Positions 1-9,073 of a stretch of 29,229 nt of DNA are shown in pieces. The stretch comes from Candidatus Parcubacteria bacterium (GTDB lineage: Bacteria; Patescibacteriota; Minisyncoccia; Phycocordibacterales; Phycocordibacteraceae): contig JAKEFE010000016.1 in assembly GCA_022616215.1 (NCBI GenBank), forward strand, positions 1 to 29,229. The letters run 5' to 3'. The translations under genes and the position numbers were made by a program. Below the pieces are notes generated by a model. That model did not search any database, was not told where the DNA came from, and saw only the letters and a program-made list of their open reading frames with translations. The first letter of the stretch is position 1. The number at the start of each line of letters is the position of its first letter.

Positions 1-759
1 CCACCACCCATCAAAATCTTCCTTCTCCGGCCAACCAGTTGTAGAGAGGTAGCTGGTGAGCGCATCAAACCACACATACATGATGTGGTGCTCATCGCTT
101 GGTACAGGCACTCCCCACGGCATTTTTGTTTTCAAGCGCGAGATGGAGAAGTCGCGAAGTCCGGACTCAACGAATTTTGTGATTTCCTGAAGGCGGAAAT
201 CCGGAATAACGAAAGTGGGATTATTCCGGTACAGTTCCAAAAGTGGTTTTTCGTATTTAGAGAAACGAAAAAAATAATTCTCTTCTTCGCGCACTTCAAT
301 CTCCATTTTTGGGTGGATTGGACACTTTCCGTCGATAAGCTCCGAATCTGTTTTCTCAAGTTCACACCCGATGCAATATGTGATGGCTTGCTGTGCTTTA
401 TAAATATCTCCGTTTGCAGCACATATGCGCCACATTTCCTGTGCGGCTTTTTTATGATGTGCGTTTGTGGTGCGAATAAAGTGTACGTCGTCGCTTATGT
501 CGAGCGCGGGAAGTAGTTTTTTAAATTCTTCTGCATAACGATTGACATATGTTTGTGGTTCTTCATTGGCGGCGCGAGCACAGTCATAAATCTTTTGTCC
601 GTGCTCGTCAGTTCCCGTGTTGAAAAACACGTCATTGCCCATGAGTTTTTGGTGCCTTGCAACGACATCTGCACGCACAAACTCAAGCGCATGGCCGAGG
701 TGGGGCTCGGCATTTACATAGGGAAGCGTGGTGGTTATGTAAAACTTCTTCTTTTCCAC
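1..759 (-). CDS. metG: Methionyl-tRNA synthetase, N-terminal part (runs off the window)
   Basis: This class I synthetase charges tRNA-Met with methionine in the cytoplasm. 253 codons are visible and the reading frame stays open to base 1, so the KMSKS loop and anticodon-binding domain lie outside the window. The HIGH-type motif reads HLGH at residues 20-23. A zinc knuckle in the connective peptide has Cys129, Cys132, Cys146 and His149. The sequence MYVWFDAL near residue 227 is typical of the family. The start is a GTG one base after the stop of the upstream permease gene, with AGGA about 10 nt ahead. An in-frame TTG three codons further up is an alternative start. A separate EMAP/Trbp111-like tRNA-binding domain is encoded at 27291-27617, which suggests that the C-terminal module of this enzyme may be a free subunit here. 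Confidence 0.95.
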   Translation of the reverse strand, partial: MEKKKFYITTTLPYVNAEPHLGHALEFVRADVVARHQKLMGNDVFFNTGTDEHGQKIYDCARAANEEPQTYVNRYAEEFKKLLPALDISDDVHFIRTTNAHHKKAAQEMWRICAANGDIYKAQQAITYCIGCELEKTDSELIDGKCPIHPKMEIEVREEENYFFRFSKYEKPLLELYRNNPTFVIPDFRLQEITKFVESGLRDFSISRLKTKMPWGVPVPSDEHHIMYVWFDALTSYLSTTGWPEKEDFDGWW

Positions 760-760
760 G

Positions 761-1786
761 TTATTCAAGTCCTGCCACCCTGCCCTTCTGCAAGTCATTC
801 ACAAACTCCTGCACTGCCGCGGCTATGGGGACGGCAAGGAGCACACCGGGAAGTCCTGCAAGTTGTCCGCCCGCAAGAAGCGCAATGATGACGAGGATGG
901 GCGGCACGCCGACGATTTTTTTCACCACCAAGGGATAGATGAGGTGCGCTTGGAATTGATTCACGATGAGATAGAGGCCAGCGACAACAGCAATGAGCGC
1001 AAATTCTCCAAGCGTGGCCGTGACCAGAATGCCGGGGACTGCGGCGACGAATGAACCGAAGACAGGAATAAGCTCCATAACGCCCGCAAATATGGCAAGC
1101 AAAAGCGCATACGGCACACCAAGAAGCGACAGACCCAGATACAAAAGTATGGTGATGATGAGCGAGAGAAGCAGTTGACCCTGCATCCAAAGGCCGATTT
1201 TCTTTTGCGAGCGCTTCCAAAGGTCAAGCACGTACTCTCGGTGTTTTTTTGGCGTGATGAGCCGAAGGAAGTCGTCTATGCCCGTTTCCGAAAACGAGAA
1301 GTAAATGGACACCAAGATAGTCAGGAGGAAATAGAACACACCGCCGAACAAGGAGGAGATGAACTGCAGTACGCCGGTGCCGGTGTCGGCAAACGCCTGC
1401 TGGAGCGCGGTGATGTTTTCCGAAAGGGTCGCTCCGCTGGTATCTCCGAGGAAGGAGAGGCCTATGTCCTGCGCTTGAGACAGATATTGCGGGAGTACGG
1501 CAAGCGCGGCCGTGGTTTCAGAAAGTACCGGCGGGACAAAAAACCACACGAGCGCGACAAGACAGAACAGGATGGACATATATACCAACACGACGGACAG
1601 CGCACGGGGGAGCTTGCGCTTAAGGAAGAACTCCACTCCCGGCTCGACCGCCGAAGCAATCACAATGGCGGCAAGGAGAACGAGAACGAGCGTAGAAAGT
1701 TGCCAGAGAGCCCACGCAGCGGCAACGATGACAAGGACGCGAATGACGCTTCCGGTGGAGATACTGATGCCGTGTTTTTCGTCCAT
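761..1786 (-). CDS. AI-2E family (PerM/TerC-unrelated UPF0118) membrane transporter
   Basis: This 341-residue polytopic membrane protein belongs by pattern to the AI-2E/PerM exporter-like family. It opens with two hydrophobic segments (about residues 12-45), then a third near 65-90. Later come a helix cluster around 150-170 and a run of hydrophobic helices from about 200 to the C-terminus, with the family-like VMELIPVFGSFVAAVPGI and GGQLAGLPGVLLAVPIAAA stretches. Family members export diverse small molecules or act in Na+/H+ exchange; the substrate cannot be read from sequence. The start ATG abuts the glyQS stop with no gap and the stop is one base before the metG start, so the three genes are probably one transcript. 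Confidence 0.85.
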   Translation of the reverse strand: MDEKHGISISTGSVIRVLVIVAAAWALWQLSTLVLVLLAAIVIASAVEPGVEFFLKRKLPRALSVVLVYMSILFCLVALVWFFVPPVLSETTAALAVLPQYLSQAQDIGLSFLGDTSGATLSENITALQQAFADTGTGVLQFISSLFGGVFYFLLTILVSIYFSFSETGIDDFLRLITPKKHREYVLDLWKRSQKKIGLWMQGQLLLSLIITILLYLGLSLLGVPYALLLAIFAGVMELIPVFGSFVAAVPGILVTATLGEFALIAVVAGLYLIVNQFQAHLIYPLVVKKIVGVPPILVIIALLAGGQLAGLPGVLLAVPIAAAVQEFVNDLQKGRVAGLE

Positions 1787-3163
1787 TTACCCTAGCTTAC
1801 CAAGAAGGTCTGAGATGGCAACGCGCTCCTGCTCTCCCGTGTCGCGGTCGCGCACGGTTACCGTATCGTCGGTTAAGGTGTCAAAATCAATGGTGATACA
1901 TGCCGGAGTGCCAATTTCGTCTTGTCTTCGGTAGCGCTTGCCAATGTTCCCGTTGTCATCAAATGCCACCACGATGCCCGCTTTCTTGAGATGTACATAC
2001 ACCTCGCGCGCTTTCGCAACAAGTTCTGGCTTGTTTTTAAGCAGCGGGAACACTGCCGCACGCACCGGAGCAAGATGAGGCGCAAGCGCAAGATATACGC
2101 GCTTCTCTCCCCCAAGCTCGTCCTCGCGATATGCATCACATATGACGGCCATGAACATGCGTCCCATTCCTACTGATGTTTCCAGTATCCATGGAACATA
2201 CTTCTCTCCGGTTTCAGGATCCGTGTACCGGAGATCAACACCAGAAAACTCCTGATGCTGGGTTAAATCGTAGTTGGTTCGATCATGTATGCCTTCAAGT
2301 TCGTCAAAGCCAAGTGACGGGAAGTTGTATTCAATATCCCACGCATCTTTTGCGTAGAACACGAGATTCTCGTGCTGATGCCAGCGCAAGTTCTCTTCAC
2401 GAATCCCAAGTGATAGATACCAGTTCCAACGGTCTTGTTTAATTTGTTCGTACGCATCCTTATTCTCATTCGGACGTACAAAGTATTGTGTATCGGCCTG
2501 TTCAAACTCGCGAGCACGGAACAGGAAGTTGCGCGGAGAGATTTCATTACGAAATGCCTTGCCGATTTGCGCAATGCCAAATGGAATTTTCGGTTGAAGC
2601 GTATCTACCACGTTCTTAAAGTTGAGGTAGATACCTTGGGACGCTTCGCCCGGCAGATAGACTGGTTCATTTCCTTCTGAGGTAAAGTCTCCAAGGTTGG
2701 ATTTCACCAACAGGTTAAATGCACGCACTGCGGTAAAATTTTTCTTGCCGCATTTCGGACACGCAATCTCCTTTCGGTGCTCGTCAAACAATGTATTGAT
2801 GACCTCTTCAGACATTTTTTCGTCTGCGATCACTCCTATGTTGCCCAATTCTTTATCAACGCGTATGCGGGTATTGCACTCGCGACACTCTGCAAGCGGG
2901 TCGGCAAACCCTTTTGTGTGACCGCTTGCTTCCCACACTTTCGGGTGCTTGAACATACCGGAATCCAAACCAAAATAGTTTTCCTTATCGTATACGTTCG
3001 CTTTCCACCACGAACGTTTGAGGTTATTCAAAAGCTCAACGCCACGTGGACCGAAATCATACACACCCGCCAGACCTCCGTAGATTTCCGATGATGGGTA
3101 CACGAAACCCTTGCGCTTGGCGAGCGAAACGATGTCGTCCAGGGTGGGTATGTTCTTTTTCAT
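1787..3163 (-). CDS. glyQS: Glycyl-tRNA synthetase (class II, dimeric GlyQS type)
   Basis: This 458-residue single-chain GlyRS attaches glycine to tRNA-Gly. The N-terminus has the family signature GFVYPSSEIYGGLAGVYDFGP. Two CxxC pairs (about residues 93-96 and 136-139) bracket the insertion usual in this type. Motif 2 is visible as GKAFRNEISPRNFLFRAREF (about 203-222) and motif 3 as ETSVGMGR. The usual Pro of the EPS motif 3 is Thr here. The C-terminal anticodon-binding domain begins near residue 365 (LAPHLAPVRAAVFPLL). The gene lies 3 nt after the upstream surface-protein gene with no Shine-Dalgarno sequence, and it abuts the downstream permease gene. Confidence 0.97.
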   Translation of the reverse strand: MKKNIPTLDDIVSLAKRKGFVYPSSEIYGGLAGVYDFGPRGVELLNNLKRSWWKANVYDKENYFGLDSGMFKHPKVWEASGHTKGFADPLAECRECNTRIRVDKELGNIGVIADEKMSEEVINTLFDEHRKEIACPKCGKKNFTAVRAFNLLVKSNLGDFTSEGNEPVYLPGEASQGIYLNFKNVVDTLQPKIPFGIAQIGKAFRNEISPRNFLFRAREFEQADTQYFVRPNENKDAYEQIKQDRWNWYLSLGIREENLRWHQHENLVFYAKDAWDIEYNFPSLGFDELEGIHDRTNYDLTQHQEFSGVDLRYTDPETGEKYVPWILETSVGMGRMFMAVICDAYREDELGGEKRVYLALAPHLAPVRAAVFPLLKNKPELVAKAREVYVHLKKAGIVVAFDDNGNIGKRYRRQDEIGTPACITIDFDTLTDDTVTVRDRDTGEQERVAISDLLGKLG

Positions 3164-3166
3164 TAT

Positions 3167-5044
3167 TTATTTCACAAGACTGAATGAATCCTGATATGCG
3201 GGGTCGGTACTTGTCTGCGTATCAACTGCCTTCACCGTTTGTCCTATCTCTCGTTGCACGAAACGATCAAACCCCGCTATCGTTACGTCGGACGTGAGTG
3301 GAGGTTTTGTACCTTTTTGGGAGACGCTTGGCAAGAACGCTATTTGAAATGCCGCTTCGCGCGAACTTCCCGCAGCCATATCTCCGATAGCCCACGTTAC
3401 TTCCCGCGTAAATTCGTTGTAGGAAACTTCTCCTGCAGGTTCTGACACGCCGGTAAATCTGCTGTATGACGGCAAGGTCATGCTGACCGTTGCTCCGCCG
3501 ACGGAATTAACGGTGTTCCCTGCCGAAAGCATAATGGTGTACGTCGTCTCTTGGTTAGCTTCTGGCGGCCACGGGCCGGAATTTTCAAACGGCCCCACGG
3601 TACGCACGGCCTGCGCCGAAACAGCAAGGTCGCTCTGAATTTTTATGGTGCGCCGTATGGTAGAGGAAACGGTTTCGGGCACTGACGCTTCCCCGACGCG
3701 GCGTCCAGATACCGAAACATCAAGCGTAATGCTCGGGTTTCTAAGCGCGTTTCCGGCGCTTCCCGTTTTGGTGTTGAAGGTAAACGAGCCGTTTCCCGCA
3801 TCGTTTGGTTCAAGACGTGCAAGACCCGCTTCGGTGTCTCGGTCAAACATCACCGTCCTGTTTGCTGATTGGAAGAAACCGTTGGTCGCCTTTACGCTTG
3901 TCGGGTCAAGCGCGTCTCCTGAAAACCGCACTTCAATACGGCCATCAAGAATGACCGAATTAAGAGCGTTTTGCCATGAGAGAAGTGCCTGAATGGGTTC
4001 CCCCGCGGAGGCGATGATGGTGGCATCACTTGAGCGGCCAAGGGTGAGCGCGACGGCAAGGAACGGCTGGGTGATGAAAACGGCAGCTTCTTTTGAAGAG
4101 TAGGTAACATTGAACTCATTTGACACACTGCTTTTGAGTGCACCCGCGGAAAATCTAAACACTCTTTCCTCGCCGTCCTGTCCGGAAAGTGTGCCGACAA
4201 TGCGCATTTCCCTTTCTTCTCCGGGAGCGAGCGTCCCAAGCGTGAAAGTATTGCCGCTTGGCTCCGGAGTTTCTGCTGTCGGCGTAAAACCAAACGGGTA
4301 CTCTGCAATAACTGCAACGTTATTGAGCGGCGCCACCGCATTTGAACGGGCGGTAAGAACGAGCGTGAGTGGCTGGCCGGAAGCGATTTCGGAGAGTGTG
4401 GTAATGGAGAGCGCCACGGGCGCGGTAGAGATGAGAAATTCGTGCGCTTCCTGTTTGACGAAAGTGGCGTTTGAATTCCCGGTGGTATATTCCACTTTGA
4501 TAGGAATTGAAATTCTTTGGTTTTCTCCTCCGAAAAAAGCAGCGCGTACCGTTCTTCGCAGCGTTTCTCCCGCCGCGATGTCGCCAAGCGACTCGGTGTA
4601 GTTGGTGAGCGGCACGGACACATCTTCGGCCTCCGTGGTTCCTTCGGGAAAATCGAGTTCAAGTGTGGCACCGGTGGCCGGAAGCGGATTATTGTTCGTG
4701 ATGGTGACTAAAAATGACACATCTTCCCCGCCCGAAACGGTCGTGGGTCCCTCTACGGTAATGGTGAGGTTGTCGCTTGAAACGGAACGGCCTCCAAGAT
4801 AGAGCACCACGGCTGCGGTAAGGCCGGCAAGCGCAAAAAACCCGACGGCAAACAGAAGAAAAAGAGCGGAGCCGGAGAGGCCGGGAACCTTTGGTGTTGG
4901 GGCGGGCTCGGGAGCCCAACCTTCCGCTTTTTGTTGTTTGCCGTCGGAAAGAGGAGACGCGGAAAGATCCTCAACGGATGCGGGAGCGTACAAACGCTTT
5001 CGCATGCGCTCAAGCGGACTTTCTGTTTGTTCTTTGTCCGGCAT
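3167..5044 (-). CDS. Single-pass anchored surface protein with DUF11/Ig-like repeats, function unknown
   Basis: This 625-residue protein has a cytoplasmic N-terminal tail rich in Pro and charge (1-56) and one transmembrane helix at about 57-85. The rest is a long extracytoplasmic region of beta-rich repeats. Repeats with the pattern V.F.V.I.NNNPLPATGATLELDFPEG, a GD(I/M)AAGE turn and a 'TF' end recur near residues 95-200, 210-310, 330-440 and 480-600. These resemble DUF11/CARDB-like Ig folds. Such proteins are common on the surface of Parcubacteria and may form cell-surface stalks or adhesins; that role is inference. There is no LPXTG or second TM helix. A TATACT box lies 10 nt before the ATG, so it probably starts its own transcript, which then runs through glyQS, the permease gene and metG. 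Confidence 0.7.
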   Translation of the reverse strand: MPDKEQTESPLERMRKRLYAPASVEDLSASPLSDGKQQKAEGWAPEPAPTPKVPGLSGSALFLLFAVGFFALAGLTAAVVLYLGGRSVSSDNLTITVEGPTTVSGGEDVSFLVTITNNNPLPATGATLELDFPEGTTEAEDVSVPLTNYTESLGDIAAGETLRRTVRAAFFGGENQRISIPIKVEYTTGNSNATFVKQEAHEFLISTAPVALSITTLSEIASGQPLTLVLTARSNAVAPLNNVAVIAEYPFGFTPTAETPEPSGNTFTLGTLAPGEEREMRIVGTLSGQDGEERVFRFSAGALKSSVSNEFNVTYSSKEAAVFITQPFLAVALTLGRSSDATIIASAGEPIQALLSWQNALNSVILDGRIEVRFSGDALDPTSVKATNGFFQSANRTVMFDRDTEAGLARLEPNDAGNGSFTFNTKTGSAGNALRNPSITLDVSVSGRRVGEASVPETVSSTIRRTIKIQSDLAVSAQAVRTVGPFENSGPWPPEANQETTYTIMLSAGNTVNSVGGATVSMTLPSYSRFTGVSEPAGEVSYNEFTREVTWAIGDMAAGSSREAAFQIAFLPSVSQKGTKPPLTSDVTIAGFDRFVQREIGQTVKAVDTQTSTDPAYQDSFSLVK

Positions 5045-5054
5045 TATGGAACAC

Positions 5055-5060
5055 AGTATA
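5055..5060 (-). promoter_or_regulatory. -10 box (TATACT) of the surface-protein gene
   Basis: On the minus strand TATACT ends 10 nt before the ATG at 5044, with no good -35 hexamer at 16-18 nt. Transcription would start 3-4 nt before the ATG, giving a nearly leaderless mRNA. Confidence 0.5.
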
Positions 5061-5068
5061 ACGCGGGA

Positions 5069-5629
5069 CTAGAGACCCGATGCGGCAATGCCGTGATTTA
5101 TGCGAACTATGTAGCTGCGCCTGTCGGCATGTATTGTGGAAAGTGTAGCGCTGTCATACGCGCCGGACGGTATGTCTCCGGCACACAACCCAAGCACAGA
5201 AAGTACGCGAAGCGCCGCAAGACATTCGGCGGCATCGGCATCTTTTTCCGAAAGAGTCGGGAGCGCGTCAAGAAACTCGGAAAAAACATGAAAGAGTTTT
5301 GAATCGTGAATTTCACCGTGCACCAACCGGAGAAACAAGCTCGCTATGCGCCCCGCGCGAAGACGCGCGGGTTCACTTAGTTTTGCAAGCTTATTTTCTA
5401 TGAGCACCGCTCCCGAAAGCCGCCATCCTTCTTTTCCGCGCACCAGAAGAGCGTGTGTGTGAGCGAGCGTTTGCGCTGCGCAGGAAAGTTTTGCGCCGGA
5501 TTTGCGAAGCCCCTGTGCACGAGCGCGCACAAGACCAAAGTCGGGCGTCAACAGATGGAGGAGTGCGCTTGCTTCGGAAAGCGGCGAACGAGCGAGCACA
5601 ATGGCCTCTGTGTCGTACCTAGCGCGCAT
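5069..5629 (-). CDS. recO: DNA repair protein RecO (short form)
   Basis: RecO loads RecA through RecF/RecR and anneals ssDNA. This protein is 186 residues against about 230-260 for typical RecO. The N-terminal OB-fold is recognisable (YDTEAIVLARSPLSEASALLHLLTPDFGLV, then ARGLRKSGAKL-like basic strand) and is followed by an all-helical region (about residues 80-160). The zinc-binding Cys cluster of many RecO proteins is absent; only scattered Cys residues occur. The C-terminal region is abbreviated. The start ATG overlaps the last 11 nt of ileS, which implies translational coupling and one transcript. The call rests mainly on the OB-fold pattern. Confidence 0.8.
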   Translation of the reverse strand: MRARYDTEAIVLARSPLSEASALLHLLTPDFGLVRARAQGLRKSGAKLSCAAQTLAHTHALLVRGKEGWRLSGAVLIENKLAKLSEPARLRAGRIASLFLRLVHGEIHDSKLFHVFSEFLDALPTLSEKDADAAECLAALRVLSVLGLCAGDIPSGAYDSATLSTIHADRRSYIVRINHGIAASGL

Positions 5630-8600
5630 TGGTTTTCACCTCAAACTTTTCTACGCCCGTAGAAAGCACCACTTCGTAGGGTCCTTTCCCCCATACCACG
5701 TCCACCTGGTCTTTGGGTGAAAGCCCCATAGCTTTTCGTGCATCCGCCACCGCGCGCAGTTTCTCGCGCTCATCCCCTTCTTTCACCAGTTCTGGCGTAA
5801 GTACCGTATCAAGATGCAGTTCTGTTCCCGAGAGTTTTTTATCAAACACAACCTGCTTCACATTTATTTCCTCCCGCAAAAGTTCAACGAGTTCTGGAGA
5901 AAACGGCACGCTGTCAGCTGCAAGCTGCAAGCTCTGTAGTGGTTGGCGCACTTTGATATTCGCCTTTTGCCGAAGCATCAGTGCTTCGGAGGCAAGCGTG
6001 CGCACGCGCGCCATCTCTTCAACGAGTTTTTCATCAACAGCTCCTGCTTCCGGCCAGTCTGCCAAATGCACGCTGTCCGGGTCGGCGAGGCTCTTTACGC
6101 TGCGGTACATTTCATCTGCAACAAACGGCATGACTGGTGCAGTGAGTTTTGAAAAAGTCAGCAGAACGTATCGCATGGTGGCAAGCGCATGCGTCCGATC
6201 CTCTCCCATTTCTTTTACGCGTTCGCGCGAACGACGCACATACCACGTTGAAAAATCCTCAACAAATTCTCGCATCGGACGCGAAGCATGAACCGTGTCG
6301 TATATCTCAAGCGAGTCAGTAATCGTTTTTGCAACTTCGGCAAGCCGAGAAAGTATCCAGCGGTCAAGGACATGCGGGGAATCCGCTGATGCGGCAACGG
6401 TGTCGTCTTGGTAGAGCGTATAAAACTGGAATGTATTGCGAAGAATATTAATGACTCGACCATGTACTTCTTTCACGTCTTGGTCTTTGAAATTCAGATC
6501 TTCTGATTGCATGACGACGCTTGACATGAGGTAGTAGCGAAGAGCATCGGCTCCGTACTGATTAACAAGAATCATCGGATCGGTGAAATTTCCGACGCTT
6601 TTGCTCATCTTTTGACCATCACTTGCAAGAATGGTGCCAGTTGAAACGACATTACTAAATGCGCGATGGTTAAAAAGAAGTACGGCAACGGCATGCATGT
6701 AGTAATACCATGTGCGCGTTTGTGCAATGTATTCTGATATGAAATCTCCCGGTGTTCGTTTTTCAAACTCCTCTTTGTTACGAAACGGATAGTGGTATTC
6801 GGCAAACGGCATACAACTAGACTCTACCCAGCAGTCTACGACTTCGGGAGTGCGGGTAAGTAGTTCACCTCGTTCATTCATCAACTTTACGTCGTCTATA
6901 TAGGGCAAATGAACATCTAATTCAAAGTTCTCGTTATGAGGAAGCGGCACGAAAGGAAGTTCCCGTACTTCTCCGTTTTGCGGGTCTCTCGCTTTCTGCC
7001 AGTCGTTTAGAAACTCCTGCATGGTGAGTCCGTACGCGGTAGCGGTGAGCATGCGGATGACGGCACTGTGCGTCACAAACAACACGGTTTCGTTTTTGTG
7101 TTCTTTTTCAAATTCATACAGAAATTCGCTTGCGCGTTTGCGAACGTCGTACCAGCTCTCCCCGCCCTCCGGACGCTTGTGCATCATTTCGTCCGTACTG
7201 GTGAACGATTCGTGGTACTCCCTGATGGAGCGACCATTCCACACCCCTCCGTTGAGTTCAATAAGCCGTGGCTCTGTGGAAATGCGTTCATTTGGCAGAC
7301 CAAGTGCTTCCGCTACCGCCTCCGCTGTTTGCTTCGTGCGGGCAAGCGGCGAACACACGATACGGGTAATGCTTTTGTCTTTGAGAAGAGCTCCAGCACG
7401 AAGCGCTGCTGCTCTGCCAAATTCAGTGAGATTGCCCGGAACAGAGTCGGTACTGTTCAACACATTCTCTACGTTATTCTCCGACTCGCCATGTCGCATT
7501 ACAAAATAGTGATTCCCCGATTTCACCGTCAGTTTCTTAAGTTCCTCAAGTGAACCAATAACGGTTATGTCACCTTTTGCATCTTTCCAAATGGGAAGTG
7601 GGCTTGCCCAGAAACGGTTCCTAGAAATGGTCCAATCCGGCGCATTTTCTACGATGTTTTTGAACCGTCCGTGTTTTAAGTGTTCTGGAAACCAGTAAAT
7701 CTTTTCGTTCTCATCAAGCATCTTCTGCTTGATTGATTGGGTGTCCACGAACCACGATGGCACGGCGTTATAAATGAGCGGTGTGCCACATCGGTAACAG
7801 TGCGGATATGAGTGTGTGTACGGTTGAACATCAAACACGAGTGAACGGCTTCTTAGGTCTTCAATTATTTTTCCATTCGCTTTTTTGATATGCTCGCCGC
7901 GCAGAAATTCCGGCACATCATCGTTATATGTGCCGTTTGAATTAAGGAGTGGAATCATCGGAAGATTTTGTGCTTTCCCAAGCTCGTAATCGTCTTCTCC
8001 GTACATGACTGCGGTGTGCACTATCCCCGTGCCGTCTTCCGTCGTCACAAAACCCGCAGAAACCACTTCCCATTTTTTCCCTGTGTGTGCTTTCACTTTT
8101 TCTATTTCGTACAGCGGTTCGTACTCTACGCCGACCAACTTCTCTCCCTTCACTACAGTTATGTCGTCGTATTCGGGATTGAAAGCGAAGTCCTTTGTGA
8201 GACCGGATGTTGGCTCTACGACCTCAACATTCCCGTGCATGCGTACACATGCCTCTTTCGCGACTACGAGAGAAATCTCTGGCTCGGTTTTCTTCTTAAA
8301 GACTACGTAGTCGATGTCCTTTCCTACCGCAAGCGCAACGTTTCCGGGCAGAGTCCATGGCGTTGTCGTCCACGCGAGGAAAAAAGTGTTTTCAGGGAGT
8401 CCGTGTTTTTTCGGCTCTTTCACTTTGAACTTCACCGTTACCGCATCTTCCGTGATGTCCCTGTAGGTGTTGTCCATCGCAATCTCTGCTTTAGCAAGCG
8501 GCGTTTCGTCACGCGTGCAATACATGAGCACCCGTCTCCCTCCATAGAGCTTTCCTCTCTTATGGAATTCTTTCAATGCCCACCACACGCTCTCCATGAA

Positions 8601-9059
8601 CGTGGCATCCATGGTCTTGTATGAGTTATCAAAATCTACGAAACGTCCGATACGCTCAATGTATCGTTTCCACTCATGAATGAACTCGAGCACTGTCTCA
8701 CGTGCCACCATATTAAATTTGCCAATGCCATACGCAAGAATGTCTTTCTTTGATTTCAGTCCGAGTTTCTTTTCAACGATGCTCTCAATGGGAAGTCCGT
8801 GGGTGTCCCATCCCCATCTCCGGCGCACGTGATACCCGCGCATGGTTTTGTATCGCCCAAAAAGGTCTTTGGAGGTGCTTCCTAGAATGTGGCCGTGGTG
8901 TGGCAGTCCTGTGGCAAACGGAGGGCCATCGTAGAAAACGAATTCGCCTTTGTGAGACGGTTTTTCAAGCGAGCGTTCAAAAACCTTGTTCTCTTTCCAC
9001 CACAAGAGTATTTCTTCTTCGCGTTTCGCTACGTCTGCTTTGCCTTTATCTTCGGCCAT
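5619..9059 (-). CDS. ileS: Isoleucyl-tRNA synthetase (type II-like) with an inserted histidine-phosphatase domain
   Basis: This 1146-residue class I synthetase charges tRNA-Ile. The HIGH-type motif is HHGH (54-57) and the flanking sequence WGWDTHGLP resembles the eukaryote/archaeal-like (IleS2) branch. The CP1 editing domain spans about 190-430, with TTTPWTLPGN (231-240) and GTGIVHTAVMYGEDD (343-357). KMSKS is at 817-821 and a C-terminal helical anticodon-binding region follows. The unusual part is residues 514-690: a complete RHG-type histidine phosphatase placed after VIGSLEELKKL and before the returning synthetase sequence LDVHLPYIDDVKL. The reading frame is unbroken on both sides, so this is a real in-frame fusion. 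Without the insert the enzyme would be roughly 950 residues. It lies 14 nt downstream of argS and overlaps recO by 11 nt. Confidence 0.96.
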   Translation of the reverse strand: MAEDKGKADVAKREEEILLWWKENKVFERSLEKPSHKGEFVFYDGPPFATGLPHHGHILGSTSKDLFGRYKTMRGYHVRRRWGWDTHGLPIESIVEKKLGLKSKKDILAYGIGKFNMVARETVLEFIHEWKRYIERIGRFVDFDNSYKTMDATFMESVWWALKEFHKRGKLYGGRRVLMYCTRDETPLAKAEIAMDNTYRDITEDAVTVKFKVKEPKKHGLPENTFFLAWTTTPWTLPGNVALAVGKDIDYVVFKKKTEPEISLVVAKEACVRMHGNVEVVEPTSGLTKDFAFNPEYDDITVVKGEKLVGVEYEPLYEIEKVKAHTGKKWEVVSAGFVTTEDGTGIVHTAVMYGEDDYELGKAQNLPMIPLLNSNGTYNDDVPEFLRGEHIKKANGKIIEDLRSRSLVFDVQPYTHSYPHCYRCGTPLIYNAVPSWFVDTQSIKQKMLDENEKIYWFPEHLKHGRFKNIVENAPDWTISRNRFWASPLPIWKDAKGDITVIGSLEELKKLTVKSGNHYFVMRHGESENNVENVLNSTDSVPGNLTEFGRAAALRAGALLKDKSITRIVCSPLARTKQTAEAVAEALGLPNERISTEPRLIELNGGVWNGRSIREYHESFTSTDEMMHKRPEGGESWYDVRKRASEFLYEFEKEHKNETVLFVTHSAVIRMLTATAYGLTMQEFLNDWQKARDPQNGEVRELPFVPLPHNENFELDVHLPYIDDVKLMNERGELLTRTPEVVDCWVESSCMPFAEYHYPFRNKEEFEKRTPGDFISEYIAQTRTWYYYMHAVAVLLFNHRAFSNVVSTGTILASDGQKMSKSVGNFTDPMILVNQYGADALRYYLMSSVVMQSEDLNFKDQDVKEVHGRVINILRNTFQFYTLYQDDTVAASADSPHVLDRWILSRLAEVAKTITDSLEIYDTVHASRPMREFVEDFSTWYVRRSRERVKEMGEDRTHALATMRYVLLTFSKLTAPVMPFVADEMYRSVKSLADPDSVHLADWPEAGAVDEKLVEEMARVRTLASEALMLRQKANIKVRQPLQSLQLAADSVPFSPELVELLREEINVKQVVFDKKLSGTELHLDTVLTPELVKEGDEREKLRAVADARKAMGLSPKDQVDVVWGKGPYEVVLSTGVEKFEVKTNAR
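6990..7520 (-). other. Histidine phosphatase (phosphoglycerate-mutase-like) domain inside IleRS
   Basis: Residues 514-690 of IleRS form the full branch-1 histidine-phosphatase signature. The phospho-acceptor motif VMRHGESENN has Arg522, His523 and Glu525. SPLARTKQTAE carries the second pocket Arg574. A conserved acidic position is Glu601 in LIELNGGVWNG, and the second catalytic His664 is in LFVTHSAVIRM. The GGESWYDVRKRASEFL stretch is also typical of GpmB/CobC-type phosphatases. All four pocket residues are present, so activity is plausible. The substrate is unknown. Confidence 0.92.
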
Positions 9060-9073
9060 GAATCTCTATCCTA

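Noticed and set aside
1175..1795. A 206-codon plus-strand frame opposite the AI-2E-type permease gene
   Set aside because: Its product is low-complexity, highly charged and shares no family features. It is the shadow of a well-supported gene on the other strand in GC-rich third positions.
3892..4671. A 259-codon frame overlapping the surface-protein gene on the same strand
   Set aside because: It is out of frame with the anchored protein. Its sequence is rich in Pro, Arg and Ser as expected of a shifted reading, and no start signal is visible.
6990..7520. A frameshift or separate phosphatase gene within ileS
   Set aside because: The frame is continuous with IleRS sequence on both sides and no start, stop or ribosome signal separates the parts, so it is a domain insertion.
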